Counted from the stretch's first letter, positions 1 through 10,167 are shown. The stretch is DNA of 64,000 nucleotides from Burkholderiaceae bacterium (GCA_030158305.1 JAOATE010000079.1:29521-93520); one strand, 5' to 3'. Notes: generated by a model not told the origin, from the letters alone. Translations and numbers: made by a program.

Positions 1-2157
1 CGCAGCCGCATCACGGTCGATATTAATAAACGTGTTCAAGCCATCTTCTTGCAAATCATCCACGACCCCAGAAAGCTCAGGTTGTAAGCGTAGCTGCTCC
101 ACCAGCTTGGGCACCCACTCTGCCAGCAAACTCGCGTCCGCACTCTCAAGCGTCAGCTGATACTGCGTCCGACTCACACGATCTTCGACAGTAAGATCCT
201 GAACGGGTTGAAAGTAAAACTGCAAACCCGCCACATCATTCAATTCAGTTTGTAAGCGCTGGATCACTTGTGTCACACCATCGCGGCGCTGATTCTGCGC
301 ATGCAAAGCAATCTGGATACGGCCCGTATTCACTGTTTCATTCACGCCATCAATGCCGATAAAAGACGCCACACTTGCGACACTCTGATCTTTCAAGATG
401 AGCGCTACTGCATCCTGTTGACGCGAAGACATGGCATTGAAGGATAAATTTTGCGGGGCCTGCGTCACCACCTGAATCAGTCCTGTATCCTGAGCTGGAA
501 AAAATCCTTTCGGAATGGCAAGATAGAGTAAGGCGGTCAAGACAAAAGTCCCTACAGCGACCAACAAGGTGATGGTCTGGTGACGCAGCACGAACTTCAA
601 TCCTCTCGCATACTGACCAATCAAAGATTCAATCCATTGGTGCGTTTTACGCGCTACCCACCCGTACTTTTGCTCATCACCCGCGCGTAATAGCCGCGCG
701 CACATCATGGGAGTCAAGGTCAGTGAAATGATGAGCGATAGAAAAATCGCAACCGCCAGCGTGACCGCAAACTCTCTAAACAAACGCCCAACCACCTCTG
801 TCATAAACAGCAGGGGAATCAGCACCGCGATCAGCGATAACGTGAGCGAGACAAGCGTAAAACCAATTTGCGAAGCACCCTTTAATGCGGCCTGCAAGGG
901 CTTTTCGCCACGTTCGAGATAGCGTGCGATATTTTCAATCATCACAATCGCATCATCCACCACAAAACCCGTGGCAATGGTCAGCGCCATCAGCGTGAGG
1001 TTGTTGATACTGAACCCCACCAAATACATGATGCCAAACGTGCCAATCAGAGAGAGCGGCACCACAACACTTGGGATCAAGGTCGCCGTCAAGGTGCGCA
1101 AAAAAACAAACGTCACCAGCACCACCAAGCCAATCGCAATCAGCATTTCAATCTGTACATCCTTGACGGAGGCCCGAATCGTTTGCGTGCGGTCGGACAT
1201 CACGGTCACGTCAAGATTGCCTGGTAACGCTGCCCGTAACTGAGGCAAAATCTTTTGTATGCGGTCGACCACCTCGATCACATTAGCGCCAGGCTGTCGC
1301 TGGACGTTCAGCAAGATCGCAGGCTGTTGATTCGCCCAGGCAGCCAAACGAGAGTCCTCCGCATCCATCACGACGCTGGCGATGTCAGCCAGTCGCAAAG
1401 GCGCCTCATTGCGATAGGCCACAATCAGACCCCGATAGTCCGATGGATTTCTGAGCTGATCATTTGCATCAATCGTCGTCGAGCGCACAGGACCATCAAG
1501 TGTGCCCTTGGGTTGATTGACGTTGGCCGATACGACTGCTGTTCGCAAGTCCGCGAGCGTCAAACCATAGGCTGCCAGCGCTTGCGGATTAGCCTGAATG
1601 CGCATTGCAGGCCTCTGTCCACCCGCAATGGTGACCAAACCAACGCCCGTGACTTGTGATATTTTTTGTGCCATCCGGGTATCGACTAAATCACGCACCT
1701 GGGGCAACGGCACAGTCGGTGAAGTAATGGCAAGGGTCATGACTGCAGAGTCGGCGGGATTGACCTTGTTGTATATCGGTGGCGCAGGCAAATCTCTGGG
1801 CAACAAGTTAGAGGCGGCATTAATGGCTGCCTGCACTTGCTGTTCGGCAACATCGAGAGGCAAACTCAAGGCGAACTGCAAAGTAATCGATGAGGCACCC
1901 GAGGTGCTACTCGATGTCATCTGTCGTAGACCTGGCATTTGACCAAATTGACGCTCTAGCGGCGATGTCACCAATGCCGCCATGACTTCAGGGCTCGCCC
2001 CAGGATAAAACGTCGTGGTCTGAATCGTTGGGTAATCCACCTCTGGCAACGACGAAACAGGTAGCCACCGATACGCGATCAAGCCGCACAGCAGCATGGC
2101 GATCATCGCGAGGGTTGTCGCAACAGGTCGCAGAATAAAGGGGCGCGAGATATCCAT
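1..2157 (-). CDS. mdtB: RND multidrug efflux permease, MdtB/MdtC type (C-terminus cut by window edge)
   Basis: This is the inner-membrane proton/drug antiporter of a tripartite RND pump. An open frame runs without a stop from the ATG at 2157 to the window edge, giving 719 residues of an expected roughly 1,040, so only the C-terminal third is missing. The N-terminus starts [15 protein letters not shown], the usual RND entry into transmembrane helix 1. The stretch encoded around 905-1015 contains [14 protein letters not shown], with the paired aspartates of the proton relay in helix 4; this form is typical of MdtB/MdtC rather than AcrB. It lies 12 bases downstream of the adaptor gene and is surely cotranscribed with it. 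Whether it is MdtB or MdtC depends on whether a second permease follows outside the window. Confidence 0.9.
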   Translation of the reverse strand, partial: MDISRPFILRPVATTLAMIAMLLCGLIAYRWLPVSSLPEVDYPTIQTTTFYPGASPEVMAALVTSPLERQFGQMPGLRQMTSSSTSGASSITLQFALSLPLDVAEQQVQAAINAASNLLPRDLPAPPIYNKVNPADSAVMTLAITSPTVPLPQVRDLVDTRMAQKISQVTGVGLVTIAGGQRPAMRIQANPQALAAYGLTLADLRTAVVSANVNQPKGTLDGPVRSTTIDANDQLRNPSDYRGLIVAYRNEAPLRLADIASVVMDAEDSRLAAWANQQPAILLNVQRQPGANVIEVVDRIQKILPQLRAALPGNLDVTVMSDRTQTIRASVKDVQIEMLIAIGLVVLVTFVFLRTLTATLIPSVVVPLSLIGTFGIMYLVGFSINNLTLMALTIATGFVVDDAIVMIENIARYLERGEKPLQAALKGASQIGFTLVSLTLSLIAVLIPLLFMTEVVGRLFREFAVTLAVAIFLSLIISLTLTPMMCARLLRAGDEQKYGWVARKTHQWIESLIGQYARGLKFVLRHQTITLLVAVGTFVLTALLYLAIPKGFFPAQDTGLIQVVTQAPQNLSFNAMSSRQQDAVALILKDQSVASVASFIGIDGVNETVNTGRIQIALHAQNQRRDGVTQVIQRLQTELNDVAGLQFYFQPVQDLTVEDRVSRTQYQLTLESADASLLAEWVPKLVEQLRLQPELSGVVDDLQEDGLNTFINIDRDAAA

Positions 2158-2169
2158 TGACGCGACGAC

Positions 2170-3396
2170 CTAAGGTCTTGCTGCGCCTGGCGCACCGGGG
2201 GGACGAGCGCCATTGCGTGGGGCACCACCTGCAGGGGCTGCCCCAGGCTCGATGACACGCACCTTAGCACCATCGCGCAAGCGATCTGTGCCCTCTAACA
2301 CCACGCGATCTCCTGCCTGAATACCATCGAGGATCACCAAGGATTCTGCCGTGCGGTCGCCCACTTTAACGACACGGACCGTTGCCGTCCCTTCTGGCGA
2401 TACAACGTACACAAATGCTCCACGATTGCCTTGCTGAATGGCGCCTGCAGGAATCGTCAACACGTCTTTTAGGGTACGAACCTTCATCCGGATGTTGACA
2501 AATTGATTAGGAAACAAGGCATCGTCTTCATTTTTAAACTCGGCCTTTAACTTCACCGTACCTGTTGTGATGTCAATCTGATTGTCGATGGAAATCAACG
2601 CGCCGCGCGCCAGTCGCTTGATATCCGCGCGATCATACGCATCCACTTCGAGCTTTTCTCTAGCCAACATGGGTTGACGTACCGCTGGCAGATCATTTTC
2701 CGGAAGAGTAAAAACCACAGAGATCGGCTGCGTCTCTGTAATCACCACGAGGCCCAAGGGATCATTCGCATTAATCAAATTGCCCGCATCCACACGCCTC
2801 AGACCCAGCTTTCCAGAAATGGGGGCCGTAATTCGCGTATAGCTAAGTTGCAAGCGTGCATTGTCGACTGACGCCTGATCACTCTTGATTTGACCTTCAA
2901 ACTTTCTGACTAGCGCGGCTTGCGTGTCAAGCAACTGTGGAGCGATAGAGTCCTGCTTCCGCAGTGTTTGATAGCGCTGTAAGTCACGCTTTGCATTTTC
3001 ATACTGCGCTTCGTTTTGCTGTTGCGTCCCAATCGCCTGATTGAGCGCAACCTCATAAGGGCGAGGATCAATCAGCGCCAGCAAGGTGCCTTCTTGAACG
3101 CGCTCGCCTTCTTTAAACTTGACCTCTAACAGCTCACCCTGCACGCGACTGCGAACCGTCACTGTGTTCAGCGCAGTCACGGTACCCAGCCCGCGTAAAT
3201 AAATATCCAGATCTTGCAGGCGAGCCGCTTCGACTTTTACAGGTGTACTTGGCGTCATACCTGCAGGAGGCCCCTTTGGCGCGACCTTTTGGGTGCTGCC
3301 AAACAACCACCAGCCGAGACCAGCCAGTGCCAAGACAATAACAAACCACATCAAGGGCGAGCGAAACGCCGACCTTGCCAACTTGCTTTCAGACAT
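2170..3396 (-). CDS. mdtA: RND efflux periplasmic adaptor (MdtA-like, HlyD family)
   Basis: Membrane fusion protein linking the RND permease to an outer-membrane channel. An N-terminal membrane anchor (about residues 12-35) is followed by a lipoyl/barrel-sandwich half-motif, an alpha-helical hairpin rich in Gln and Asn, the second lipoyl half (SYTRITAPISGKLGLRRVDAG) and a beta-barrel domain. The tail is rich in Pro, Gly and Ala. I place the start at the ATG at 3396 (MSESKLARS), which clears the end of zapD; an in-frame start at 3426 would overlap zapD by 13 bases and add an unlikely leader. About 408 residues, normal for the family. Substrate cannot be inferred from sequence. Confidence 0.92.
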   Translation of the reverse strand: MSESKLARSAFRSPLMWFVIVLALAGLGWWLFGSTQKVAPKGPPAGMTPSTPVKVEAARLQDLDIYLRGLGTVTALNTVTVRSRVQGELLEVKFKEGERVQEGTLLALIDPRPYEVALNQAIGTQQQNEAQYENAKRDLQRYQTLRKQDSIAPQLLDTQAALVRKFEGQIKSDQASVDNARLQLSYTRITAPISGKLGLRRVDAGNLINANDPLGLVVITETQPISVVFTLPENDLPAVRQPMLAREKLEVDAYDRADIKRLARGALISIDNQIDITTGTVKLKAEFKNEDDALFPNQFVNIRMKVRTLKDVLTIPAGAIQQGNRGAFVYVVSPEGTATVRVVKVGDRTAESLVILDGIQAGDRVVLEGTDRLRDGAKVRVIEPGAAPAGGAPRNGARPPGAPGAARP

Positions 3397-3413
3397 ATGT
3401 ATTCCAGCTGGCC

Positions 3414-4166
3414 CTACAGGGCACAAAGGGTCATTTTGAAGGCGACGTCGTGATTGACTGCCTGTGGTCGTTGCTCGCCATCCTGTGAAGAATAGCGAAT
3501 CCAGACCATATATTTGTTGGCGCTGATTTCAGGAAAGACGTCCGCAGACTCATCTACCCAGACGCGTAAAAGCTGATAGGTTTTACCTGCCAGCATTTGT
3601 TGATACGCGCCCTGCGGAGCGACCGCATCCGTGGCTTGTCCGGTCTCGCGCAAAAGACGCATCACCATGCTGATACCTGCCTGCAAGGGCATGAGCGATG
3701 ACATCCATTTTTGTAAGTCTGCGCAGCGCTGTGCTTCAGTGCGATATTGCCAAGCGTGAAAAGATGGCATGTCGACCTGGGTACCACCTCCGGGGACTGC
3801 CAAGCGCCCTCTCAGGCTGCTGAGCCATTCATTTGCGCGAAGTTCTTGGCCGGTTTTACCTGCTGCGTTTAAATTGACGATCACACCTTCAATTTCAACG
3901 AGCATGGCAGCTAGGGTCTTGGGATCCACACCTGGATGTTCGCGCAAAGACTGAAGGACGCCGCGCTGACGCTCCAAGTCTTGCAGCACGCTACCCTTCA
4001 TGTCCGTACGCTCAGTCGCGTCCAATAGATCAAACAATGCGGCAAGGGCCACCTGATGATGTCTCGCATCACCGGGTTTGGCAAAGAACATCATTCGATC
4101 GAGCAAGGACTCCAGGCGCATCAGCGCACGGACTCGCTCATTAAATGGGTATTCAAAAAGAATCAC
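3414..4166 (-). CDS. zapD: Cell division protein ZapD
   Basis: Cytoplasmic FtsZ-associated protein (former DUF1342/YacF) that bundles FtsZ protofilaments at the division ring. It begins with the family signature MILFEYPFNERVR followed by LMRLE, and the 250-residue length is usual. The start codon is GTG at 4166. It sits after pilD-like and coaE genes on the same strand; coaE-zapD is a conserved pair in beta- and gammaproteobacteria, which supports the call. The gap to coaE is 59 bases. Confidence 0.93.
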   Translation of the reverse strand: MILFEYPFNERVRALMRLESLLDRMMFFAKPGDARHHQVALAALFDLLDATERTDMKGSVLQDLERQRGVLQSLREHPGVDPKTLAAMLVEIEGVIVNLNAAGKTGQELRANEWLSSLRGRLAVPGGGTQVDMPSFHAWQYRTEAQRCADLQKWMSSLMPLQAGISMVMRLLRETGQATDAVAPQGAYQQMLAGKTYQLLRVWVDESADVFPEISANKYMVWIRYSSQDGEQRPQAVNHDVAFKMTLCAL

Positions 4167-4225
4167 TGGTTCTCATCATCCAAGCCGACTTGGCGTTTAC
4201 GCTGCATTCAGCGCTTTTCGCCATA

Positions 4226-4825
4226 CTACGCTAGGTTACACCACGCTTTATGCAAGACCAATACTTGTTTTTCAAGATCGGCGAGAGACGTACTCTCCAT
4301 ATTGGAAACTATATCATCTGCAGCCGCTAATCTCTCAGCCCGTGTTGCCTGAGCCGCCATAATTCGCCTGATCGTTTCGACTGGGATCCCGCTCCGTGCC
4401 TGCACACGTGCAATCTGCGTTTCGGGCTCGCAATCCACCACGCACAAACGATCAATCCGGTCACGCCAGCGTCCAGACTCCACCAGCAATGGCACGACAA
4501 ATACCGCATAAATCCCTGTCGCGCCCTGAGCCTGACGGACCACCTCCTCTCCAATGAGAGGATGCAAAATTCCCTCTAGCTCGGCACGCCGCTGCGGGTC
4601 CGCAAATACCAACTCTCGCATCTGACCACGGTCCAGGGCGCCATGCGTATCAATGACGCCTTGGCCAAAACATTCACGAATAGCCTGGATCGCAGCGCCT
4701 CCGGGCGCCGTGAGTTGATGGGCGATTAGATCCGTATCGACGACGGTCGCCCCCCAGCTAGCCAACAGGTTGGCGACATGCGTTTTTCCAGAGCCAATCC
4801 CGCCAGTCAGACCGAGCTTGAACAT
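4226..4825 (-). CDS. coaE: Dephospho-CoA kinase
   Basis: Catalyses the last step of coenzyme A synthesis, ATP-dependent phosphorylation of the ribose 3'-hydroxyl of dephospho-CoA. The P-loop GGIGSGKT is at residues 8-15, followed by the DTD segment, the LHPLIGEEV helix and VVPLLVESG. The ATG at 4825 is chosen because it gives the canonical N-terminus MFKLGLTGGIGSGKT and has an AGGGG ribosome site about 7 bases upstream; the start at 4861 would overlap the upstream peptidase gene. About 199 residues, normal. Confidence 0.95.
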   Translation of the reverse strand: MFKLGLTGGIGSGKTHVANLLASWGATVVDTDLIAHQLTAPGGAAIQAIRECFGQGVIDTHGALDRGQMRELVFADPQRRAELEGILHPLIGEEVVRQAQGATGIYAVFVVPLLVESGRWRDRIDRLCVVDCEPETQIARVQARSGIPVETIRRIMAAQATRAERLAAADDIVSNMESTSLADLEKQVLVLHKAWCNLA

Positions 4826-4853
4826 CCCTTTTCCCCTAAATATTCGACCAAAG

Positions 4854-5534
4854 TCAGTCAAAAAACAGCATCAGAATACCTCCAAGCGCCAAACCGGGTC
4901 CAAAAGGCATGGGGTCGCGCAGGCGACGACCACCCAAGCGATGAGCAATCAAGGCGATCAATACGCTTGTGCAAGAGGCGATTAACCACACAAAGGGTAA
5001 GGCTAGGCAACCCAGCCAGGCACCTATTGCTGCCGAGAGCTTAAAGTCCCCATACCCCATCACTTCCTTGCCCCAAATCCCTCTTAACAACACACATGGT
5101 CCCCATAAAATAATATAGCCCGCTGCTGCCCCCCAAACTGACTGGACTAGGGATAGATCGCCCCGGTCCGCAGCATGCCAAAGCAACCCCGCCCAAAGCA
5201 ATGAAAGCGTCAATATATCGGGCAGTAAGTATGTGCGCGCATCAATTCTGGCCAGCAACAACAAGACCGCGCAATAGTAAAAAGTCACTAAACCCTCCAA
5301 ATCGACGCCTTTGGTGGCCGCCACTCCAACAGCGCTCGCACATAAAAGCACCACAAACAAAGCATCTTGCCAAGAAAATGCACGAATCGCAGGGTCAGAT
5401 CTAGCCAGGCAAACCGTCACACACTCCTGAGCAAAGATTTGCTGAGGAATTCTCCAAGACAACCAGATTAGGGGTACAGCTGAGGTCAACCCCACCGCGA
5501 TCCCGACCAACATTGCCATCCCAAGATCGCTCAC
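4854..5534 (-). CDS. Type IV prepilin peptidase-like protein (A24 family), short form
   Basis: Integral membrane aspartyl protease of the PilD family. Both catalytic motifs are visible: an ARIDARTYLLPD segment containing the first Asp, and GYGDFKL with the second. Several hydrophobic segments surround them. It lacks the N-terminal cytoplasmic zinc-binding, N-methyltransferase region with two CxxC pairs seen in full PilD (about 280-290 residues); only a single CVTVC cluster is present. The GTG at 5534 is preferred because AAGGAA lies 8 bases upstream, whereas earlier in-frame starts (ATG 5564, TTG 5576) lack a clear ribosome site. No pilB or pilC neighbours it, although pilB-pilC-pilD-coaE is common in relatives. 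It may still process pseudopilins; methylation is doubtful. Confidence 0.8.
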   Translation of the reverse strand: MSDLGMAMLVGIAVGLTSAVPLIWLSWRIPQQIFAQECVTVCLARSDPAIRAFSWQDALFVVLLCASAVGVAATKGVDLEGLVTFYYCAVLLLLARIDARTYLLPDILTLSLLWAGLLWHAADRGDLSLVQSVWGAAAGYIILWGPCVLLRGIWGKEVMGYGDFKLSAAIGAWLGCLALPFVWLIASCTSVLIALIAHRLGGRRLRDPMPFGPGLALGGILMLFFD

Positions 5535-5634
5535 GTTAATATTTCCTTGATAAGTAACAAGCATGACCGATGCCAAGTGCGTAAAATGCGATCATTCGTT
5601 TTCCGCTCCATTCGTTTTTAATTGGGATGCACTC

Positions 5635-6375
5635 ATGTCAGGACAAACCGCAGGGCAATTTTCACTTCGCGCCAGGATCAGTCGCGCTCTCGCCATGGGT
5701 CTGCCAGTATTGCTGGCAGGTTGCGCCCAAATGCAACAGCAAATGCAGCAGCCTGGCTACTACAGTCCGGCCCCAGCAAGCTCCACGACTGACGCGATTG
5801 AAAACGCAGAAGGCCCTTACGGCACACAAACCATGCGTGCACCTAGTCAGATTCAGATCGGGCTCAATAACAGAGGCGCTGACGCAGCACCCACACCCGG
5901 TACCGCCAAGCCTGCGGCTCAGTCAGCAGCTGGTTCAGCGCAAAATAGTGCGGCAGCAGCGGCCGCAGCAGCCGACTCACTTCAGGCTTCGTTATTTCCC
6001 GAACCCTTGACCTTTGCCGGCACGCTGCCGTGCTTTCATCCTGAAATGAAATGCTCAGCACAGCGCATCACTATCACTCTTGCGCCAAACGGACGCTGGC
6101 GCGCACGCGCCTCATATTTAGAGCAGGCCGCCACAAGTGGTAAACCGCTGGCAGACCAAGGTTGCTGGCGCGTGATCCCTCAAGCAGTTCCGCGTATTAT
6201 TTTGTTGAATCCGTCGGGTAACGTGCGCGCGGAGTTAGCGCTGAGCTCAACGAATGTGCTGCGTCTGGTCTCGATCAACGGTGACTCTGTCAACCTCACA
6301 TATACCTTGACCCGTCAGCCAGATCTAGATCCCATCAGCGAGCTCGACAAGACCACTGCGCCTACTTGTCCGTAA
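5635..6375 (+). CDS. Lipoprotein with Ala-rich linker and NlpE-like C-terminal domain
   Basis: Predicted lipoprotein of about 247 residues. A basic n-region is followed by a hydrophobic stretch and the lipobox LLAGC, with the acylated Cys at residue 30. Then come a Gln/Met-rich stretch, an Ala-rich low-complexity linker (around residues 85-120) and a globular C-terminal part. That part holds FAGTLPCF..EMKC, a W-R-A-R-A-S-Y-L-E strand and a GCWRV strand, resembling the GTLPC...L..DG.Y....Y.....F...G.W pattern of the NlpE/DUF4377-type barrel. The NlpE relation is inferred by eye. The ATG at 5635 is preferred over the upstream 5563 start because it gives a normal signal peptide. It is divergent from the pilD-like gene. 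Confidence 0.72.
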   Translation: MSGQTAGQFSLRARISRALAMGLPVLLAGCAQMQQQMQQPGYYSPAPASSTTDAIENAEGPYGTQTMRAPSQIQIGLNNRGADAAPTPGTAKPAAQSAAGSAQNSAAAAAAAADSLQASLFPEPLTFAGTLPCFHPEMKCSAQRITITLAPNGRWRARASYLEQAATSGKPLADQGCWRVIPQAVPRIILLNPSGNVRAELALSSTNVLRLVSINGDSVNLTYTLTRQPDLDPISELDKTTAPTCP

Positions 6376-6392
6376 GCGTTTGCACCACTCCA

Positions 6393-6623
6393 CTAAGTCT
6401 CAGGATTGGTGCAAACCTCACGCGCCAGTTGAACAGCATTCCGGACGCCCATTTTGTAAAAAATGCGTGCGCGGTGTGCTTCAACTGTGCGCATAGAAAT
6501 GCCCAGCTCGATTGCGATATATTTGTTTGATTTGCCTTCTGCGACTGGGTGAATCACATCACGTTCACGGGCAGTCAATGCACGCCAGCCAGCGCCTCGT
6601 GCTTCGTCAAAGTCTTTCATCAT
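6393..6623 (-). CDS. Stand-alone LuxR/FixJ-type helix-turn-helix protein
   Basis: A protein of 75-76 residues made of little more than a GerE/LuxR DNA-binding domain: LTARERDVIHPVAEGKSNKYIA followed by ELGISMRTVEAHRARI and a KMGVRNAVQLA helix. No receiver, PAS or autoinducer domain precedes it. Two ATGs lie in tandem at 6623 and 6620; a GGAGG sequence is 1 base before the first and 4 before the second, so 6620 may be used. It is convergent with the lipoprotein gene. Proteins of this size can bind DNA as dimers or modulate larger LuxR-type regulators; targets are unknown. Confidence 0.82.
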   Translation of the reverse strand: MMKDFDEARGAGWRALTARERDVIHPVAEGKSNKYIAIELGISMRTVEAHRARIFYKMGVRNAVQLAREVCTNPET

Positions 6624-6676
6624 GCCTCCGTATCATCACGGAGAGAAGTCTGGCAGACCGAGGACTCACAGGAAAG

Positions 6677-6692
6677 CTGTCAAATCTGACAG
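6677..6692. promoter_or_regulatory. Candidate operator dyad upstream of the LuxR-type gene
   Basis: A perfect 6-bp inverted repeat, CTGTCA-AATC-TGACAG, lies about 55 bases upstream of the LuxR-type start. On the minus strand it contains TTGACA, a consensus -35 hexamer, so a bound protein could block that promoter; a good -10 is not obvious. No binding protein is known for it; autoregulation by the adjacent gene is only a guess. Confidence 0.4.
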
Positions 6693-6753
6693 GCGGATTA
6701 ACCCTAGGTACGTATTGACAGCGCAGCAGATACCAACACCGAAGTGCCCGGAA

Positions 6754-7623
<870 letters not shown>

Positions 7624-7626
7624 TCA

Positions 7627-8505
7627 TCAGACCGCAGCGCTGGTATAAGCCAGCCGCACATAAATCGGGGCATAAGGCTCAGCCTGTGTGATTTCAAGCA
7701 AGGACTCTTTTGAAAGCTCAAGCAAGGCCAGGAAATGCACCACCACTACCGCAACTGCTGCACCCTCAGCGATACGTTCCATAAATAGCTCACCGAACTC
7801 GATAAAACGCACATCGGATAAACGACGCAAAATATGTGTCATATGGTCGCGGACTGAAAGCTGTTCACGTGTGATGTGGTGATGTGCGTTGAGCTTGGCA
7901 CGTTTAAGGATATCAATCCAAGCCTGTCGCAAATCCTCTACGTTGACTTCGGGCAATGCGCGCTCAACACGCAGATCGGCAAAAGCTTGCGCACGCTGAA
8001 AATCACGTCCCAGCTGAGGCAACGCATCTAAACGCTGAGCGGCAAGCTTCATCTGCTCGTATTCGAGCAATCGCCTAACCAGTTCAGCGCGTGGATCTTC
8101 TGGCTCTTCGCCAGAATCTGATTTCTTAACCGGCAACAACATGCGCGCCTTGATCTCTATCAGCATCGCGGCCATCAAAAGATACTCAGCGGCAAGTTCA
8201 AGGTTGTGCATCCGAATCTGGTCAACATATGACAAGTATTGCCTCGTCACCTCGGCCATCGGAATATCCAGAACATTGAAGTTCTGCTTGCGAATTAAGT
8301 ACAACAATAAGTCGAGTGGCCCCTGGAAGGTTTCCAGAAACACCTCGAGCGCATCGGGAGGAATGTACAAATCATTGGGCAGGGCGAACAAAGGCTCGCC
8401 ATACAGCCGAGCGAGGGCCACCGCATCGATGACATCTGGTGTCGTATCAATCGACGGCTCTACCAATGCGCTCAGACTATCGCCCGATACTTGCTTCGCA
8501 ACCAT
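7627..8505 (-). CDS. scpA: Segregation and condensation protein A
   Basis: Kleisin subunit that joins SMC and ScpB in chromosome condensation and segregation. The FQGPLDLLLYLIRKQNFNVLDIPMAEVTRQYL segment (here split as FQGPLDLLLYLIRKQNF and NVLDIPMAEVTRQYL) is the ScpA/Rec8 N-terminal signature, followed by YLLMAAMLIEIKARMLLP. The C-terminal winged-helix kleisin part ends near VHFLALLELSKE. At 292 residues it is within the family range. An N-terminal extension of about 50 residues precedes the signature. scpB and smc are not in the window. Confidence 0.93.
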   Translation of the reverse strand: MVAKQVSGDSLSALVEPSIDTTPDVIDAVALARLYGEPLFALPNDLYIPPDALEVFLETFQGPLDLLLYLIRKQNFNVLDIPMAEVTRQYLSYVDQIRMHNLELAAEYLLMAAMLIEIKARMLLPVKKSDSGEEPEDPRAELVRRLLEYEQMKLAAQRLDALPQLGRDFQRAQAFADLRVERALPEVNVEDLRQAWIDILKRAKLNAHHHITREQLSVRDHMTHILRRLSDVRFIEFGELFMERIAEGAAVAVVVVHFLALLELSKESLLEITQAEPYAPIYVRLAYTSAAV

Positions 8506-8511
8506 TGGGCT

Positions 8512-8700
8512 TTAGTTGTTTTGGTAAACGTAAGGGGTTTGACGTACACGCGCCTGTTTAAACCCCTCGACTTGCTCCTGATCTTGAGGGCGATCCCAGA
8601 GTCGCGCACGGCCATCACGCTGGCGTTGCTCAACGTCAGGATGCTCCGACTTAAATTTCTGGAGGAACTGTGTGATTTCGGAGGTGTATTGGTCTGCCAT
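8512..8700 (-). CDS. DUF3460 family protein
   Basis: A 62-residue protein, highly charged and rich in Gln, with the pattern YTSEITQFLQKFKSEHPDVE followed by a RLWDRP motif. This matches the betaproteobacterial DUF3460 family, whose function is unknown. It ends 6 bases before scpA and probably shares its transcript, as is common in Burkholderiales. There is no signal peptide or membrane segment. Confidence 0.85.
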   Translation of the reverse strand: MADQYTSEITQFLQKFKSEHPDVEQRQRDGRARLWDRPQDQEQVEGFKQARVRQTPYVYQNN

Positions 8701-8752
8701 AACTCGTCAACAAAAAGGTTAGACTGCTCGCTAGTGTACTGTAGAGCTGCCC

Positions 8753-10162
8753 ATGACTAGCCCACTTCTCGAACCACCCACACCTGCCCAGCGCATTCTG
8801 CCCTTTATTGTCGGCTGTGCACTGCTAATGCAAATGCTGGACTCGACGGTTGTCACCACGGCACTTCCCGCGATGGCACGAGATTTGGGCTCAGATCCCA
8901 TCAGCATGAACATCACCATCACATCCTATTTGATCGCGGTGGCCATGTTTGTCCCCGTCAGTGGATGGGCGGCAGACCGCTACGGAGCTCGAAAAGTATT
9001 TATTGCAGCCATTGTGCTGTTTACGCTCAGCTCGCTGACCTGCGCCCTGTCAAACTCACTGACACAATTAGTGATTTCACGCGTGGTGCAAGGGTTGGGT
9101 GGCGCCATGATGGTCCCGGTGGGACGCATTATTTTGCTGCGCACCATACCTAAGCATAACTTATTAAAAGCAATGGCTTTTTTATCGATGCCTGCGCTGA
9201 TTGGTCCTATGGCAGGCCCGCCGCTAGGTGGACTACTGGTGACTTATGCTTCTTGGCACTGGATTTTTCTAATCAACATTCCAATCGGTATGCTTGGCGT
9301 TTGGTTGATCTTGCGCTATGTGAAAGAGCTTCCAGCCGAGGCTCAAATACCCCGCCTGGATATTGTTGGATTTTTACTCAGTGCGGTATGCATGGCAGCA
9401 CTCGTCAGCGGTTTTGAGTCGCTCGGCCACGGCGGTCCAGCAGCTTGGATCTCAATCGCGATCATTGGAACAGGTCTCCTCACGGGCTACCTGTACGTTC
9501 TACATGCACGCCGGCATCCCAACCCAATTATCGACTTGACGCTATTACGTATCCCAACATTCCGCGCCGCCGTTCTTGCTGGAAACTTGTGTCGTTTCGC
9601 TGTAGGTGCGACCCCCTATTTACTCGCGCTCCTCCTGCAAATCGGCTTTGGGATGAGTGCGCTCTCTGCTGGCTTGATTACCTTTGTCGGCGCAATCGGC
9701 TCACTACTCATGAAAATGGCCGCCCCACGCATTCTCAACCGTTGGGGCTACCGAAACGTGTTGACGTTCAACGCGCTCTTGACTGGCGCGAGCCTAGCCG
9801 CTTGTGCAGGCTTTACCCCAGAGATGCCAGCGGTGCTGATGCTCGGGATTTTGTTGATTGGTGGATTTTTCCGTTCACTGCAATTCACAGCAGTCAATAC
9901 ACTTGCCTATGCGGATATCGCCCATGCAGGCATGAGTCGTGCGAGCAGTTTTGCAGCAATGGCACAGCAACTTGGCATCAGCTTAGGCGTCGGAGTTGCC
10001 GCTGAGGCGCTTAACTTAAGCATGGCCTGGAGACAAAGCGACACCCTCATCGCAGCGGATGTGATGGTCGGTTTTATTGTGATCGGAGTATTGTGTGCAC
10101 TCGCCAGTCTGGCGTTTTGGAGACTGTCACCCAATGCGGGCGAAACGCTGCGTCAGCGTTAA
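8753..10162 (+). CDS. MFS multidrug exporter, DHA2 (EmrB/QacA-like) family
   Basis: Inner-membrane drug:proton antiporter of 469 residues with about 14 hydrophobic segments. MLDSTVVTTALPAMARDLG is the DHA2 motif in helix 1 with the membrane-embedded Asp; GWAADRYGARKVF is the loop 2-3 motif A; RVVQGLGGAMMVPVGR and the following GPLGG-like segment (GPMAGPPLGGLLV) give motif C. It stands alone, divergent from the DUF3460-scpA-panC unit and convergent with the Bug gene, with no adjacent adaptor gene. Substrate is not predictable. Confidence 0.9.
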   Translation: MTSPLLEPPTPAQRILPFIVGCALLMQMLDSTVVTTALPAMARDLGSDPISMNITITSYLIAVAMFVPVSGWAADRYGARKVFIAAIVLFTLSSLTCALSNSLTQLVISRVVQGLGGAMMVPVGRIILLRTIPKHNLLKAMAFLSMPALIGPMAGPPLGGLLVTYASWHWIFLINIPIGMLGVWLILRYVKELPAEAQIPRLDIVGFLLSAVCMAALVSGFESLGHGGPAAWISIAIIGTGLLTGYLYVLHARRHPNPIIDLTLLRIPTFRAAVLAGNLCRFAVGATPYLLALLLQIGFGMSALSAGLITFVGAIGSLLMKMAAPRILNRWGYRNVLTFNALLTGASLAACAGFTPEMPAVLMLGILLIGGFFRSLQFTAVNTLAYADIAHAGMSRASSFAAMAQQLGISLGVGVAAEALNLSMAWRQSDTLIAADVMVGFIVIGVLCALASLAFWRLSPNAGETLRQR

Positions 10163-10167
10163 ACCCT

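Noticed and set aside
1255..1942. Two plus-strand open frames (134 and 114 codons)
   Set aside because: They lie wholly antisense to the RND permease, which has a clear family sequence; no recognisable domain in them.
9445..10005. Plus-strand open frame of 186 codons in another frame of the MFS gene
   Set aside because: Composition rich in Arg, Cys and Trp as expected for an out-of-frame shadow; the MFS frame is intact.
10144..10160. 7-bp hairpin at the end of the MFS gene as a terminator
   Set aside because: AACGCTG/CAGCGTT stem with a 3-base loop is inside coding sequence and is not followed by a T-run.
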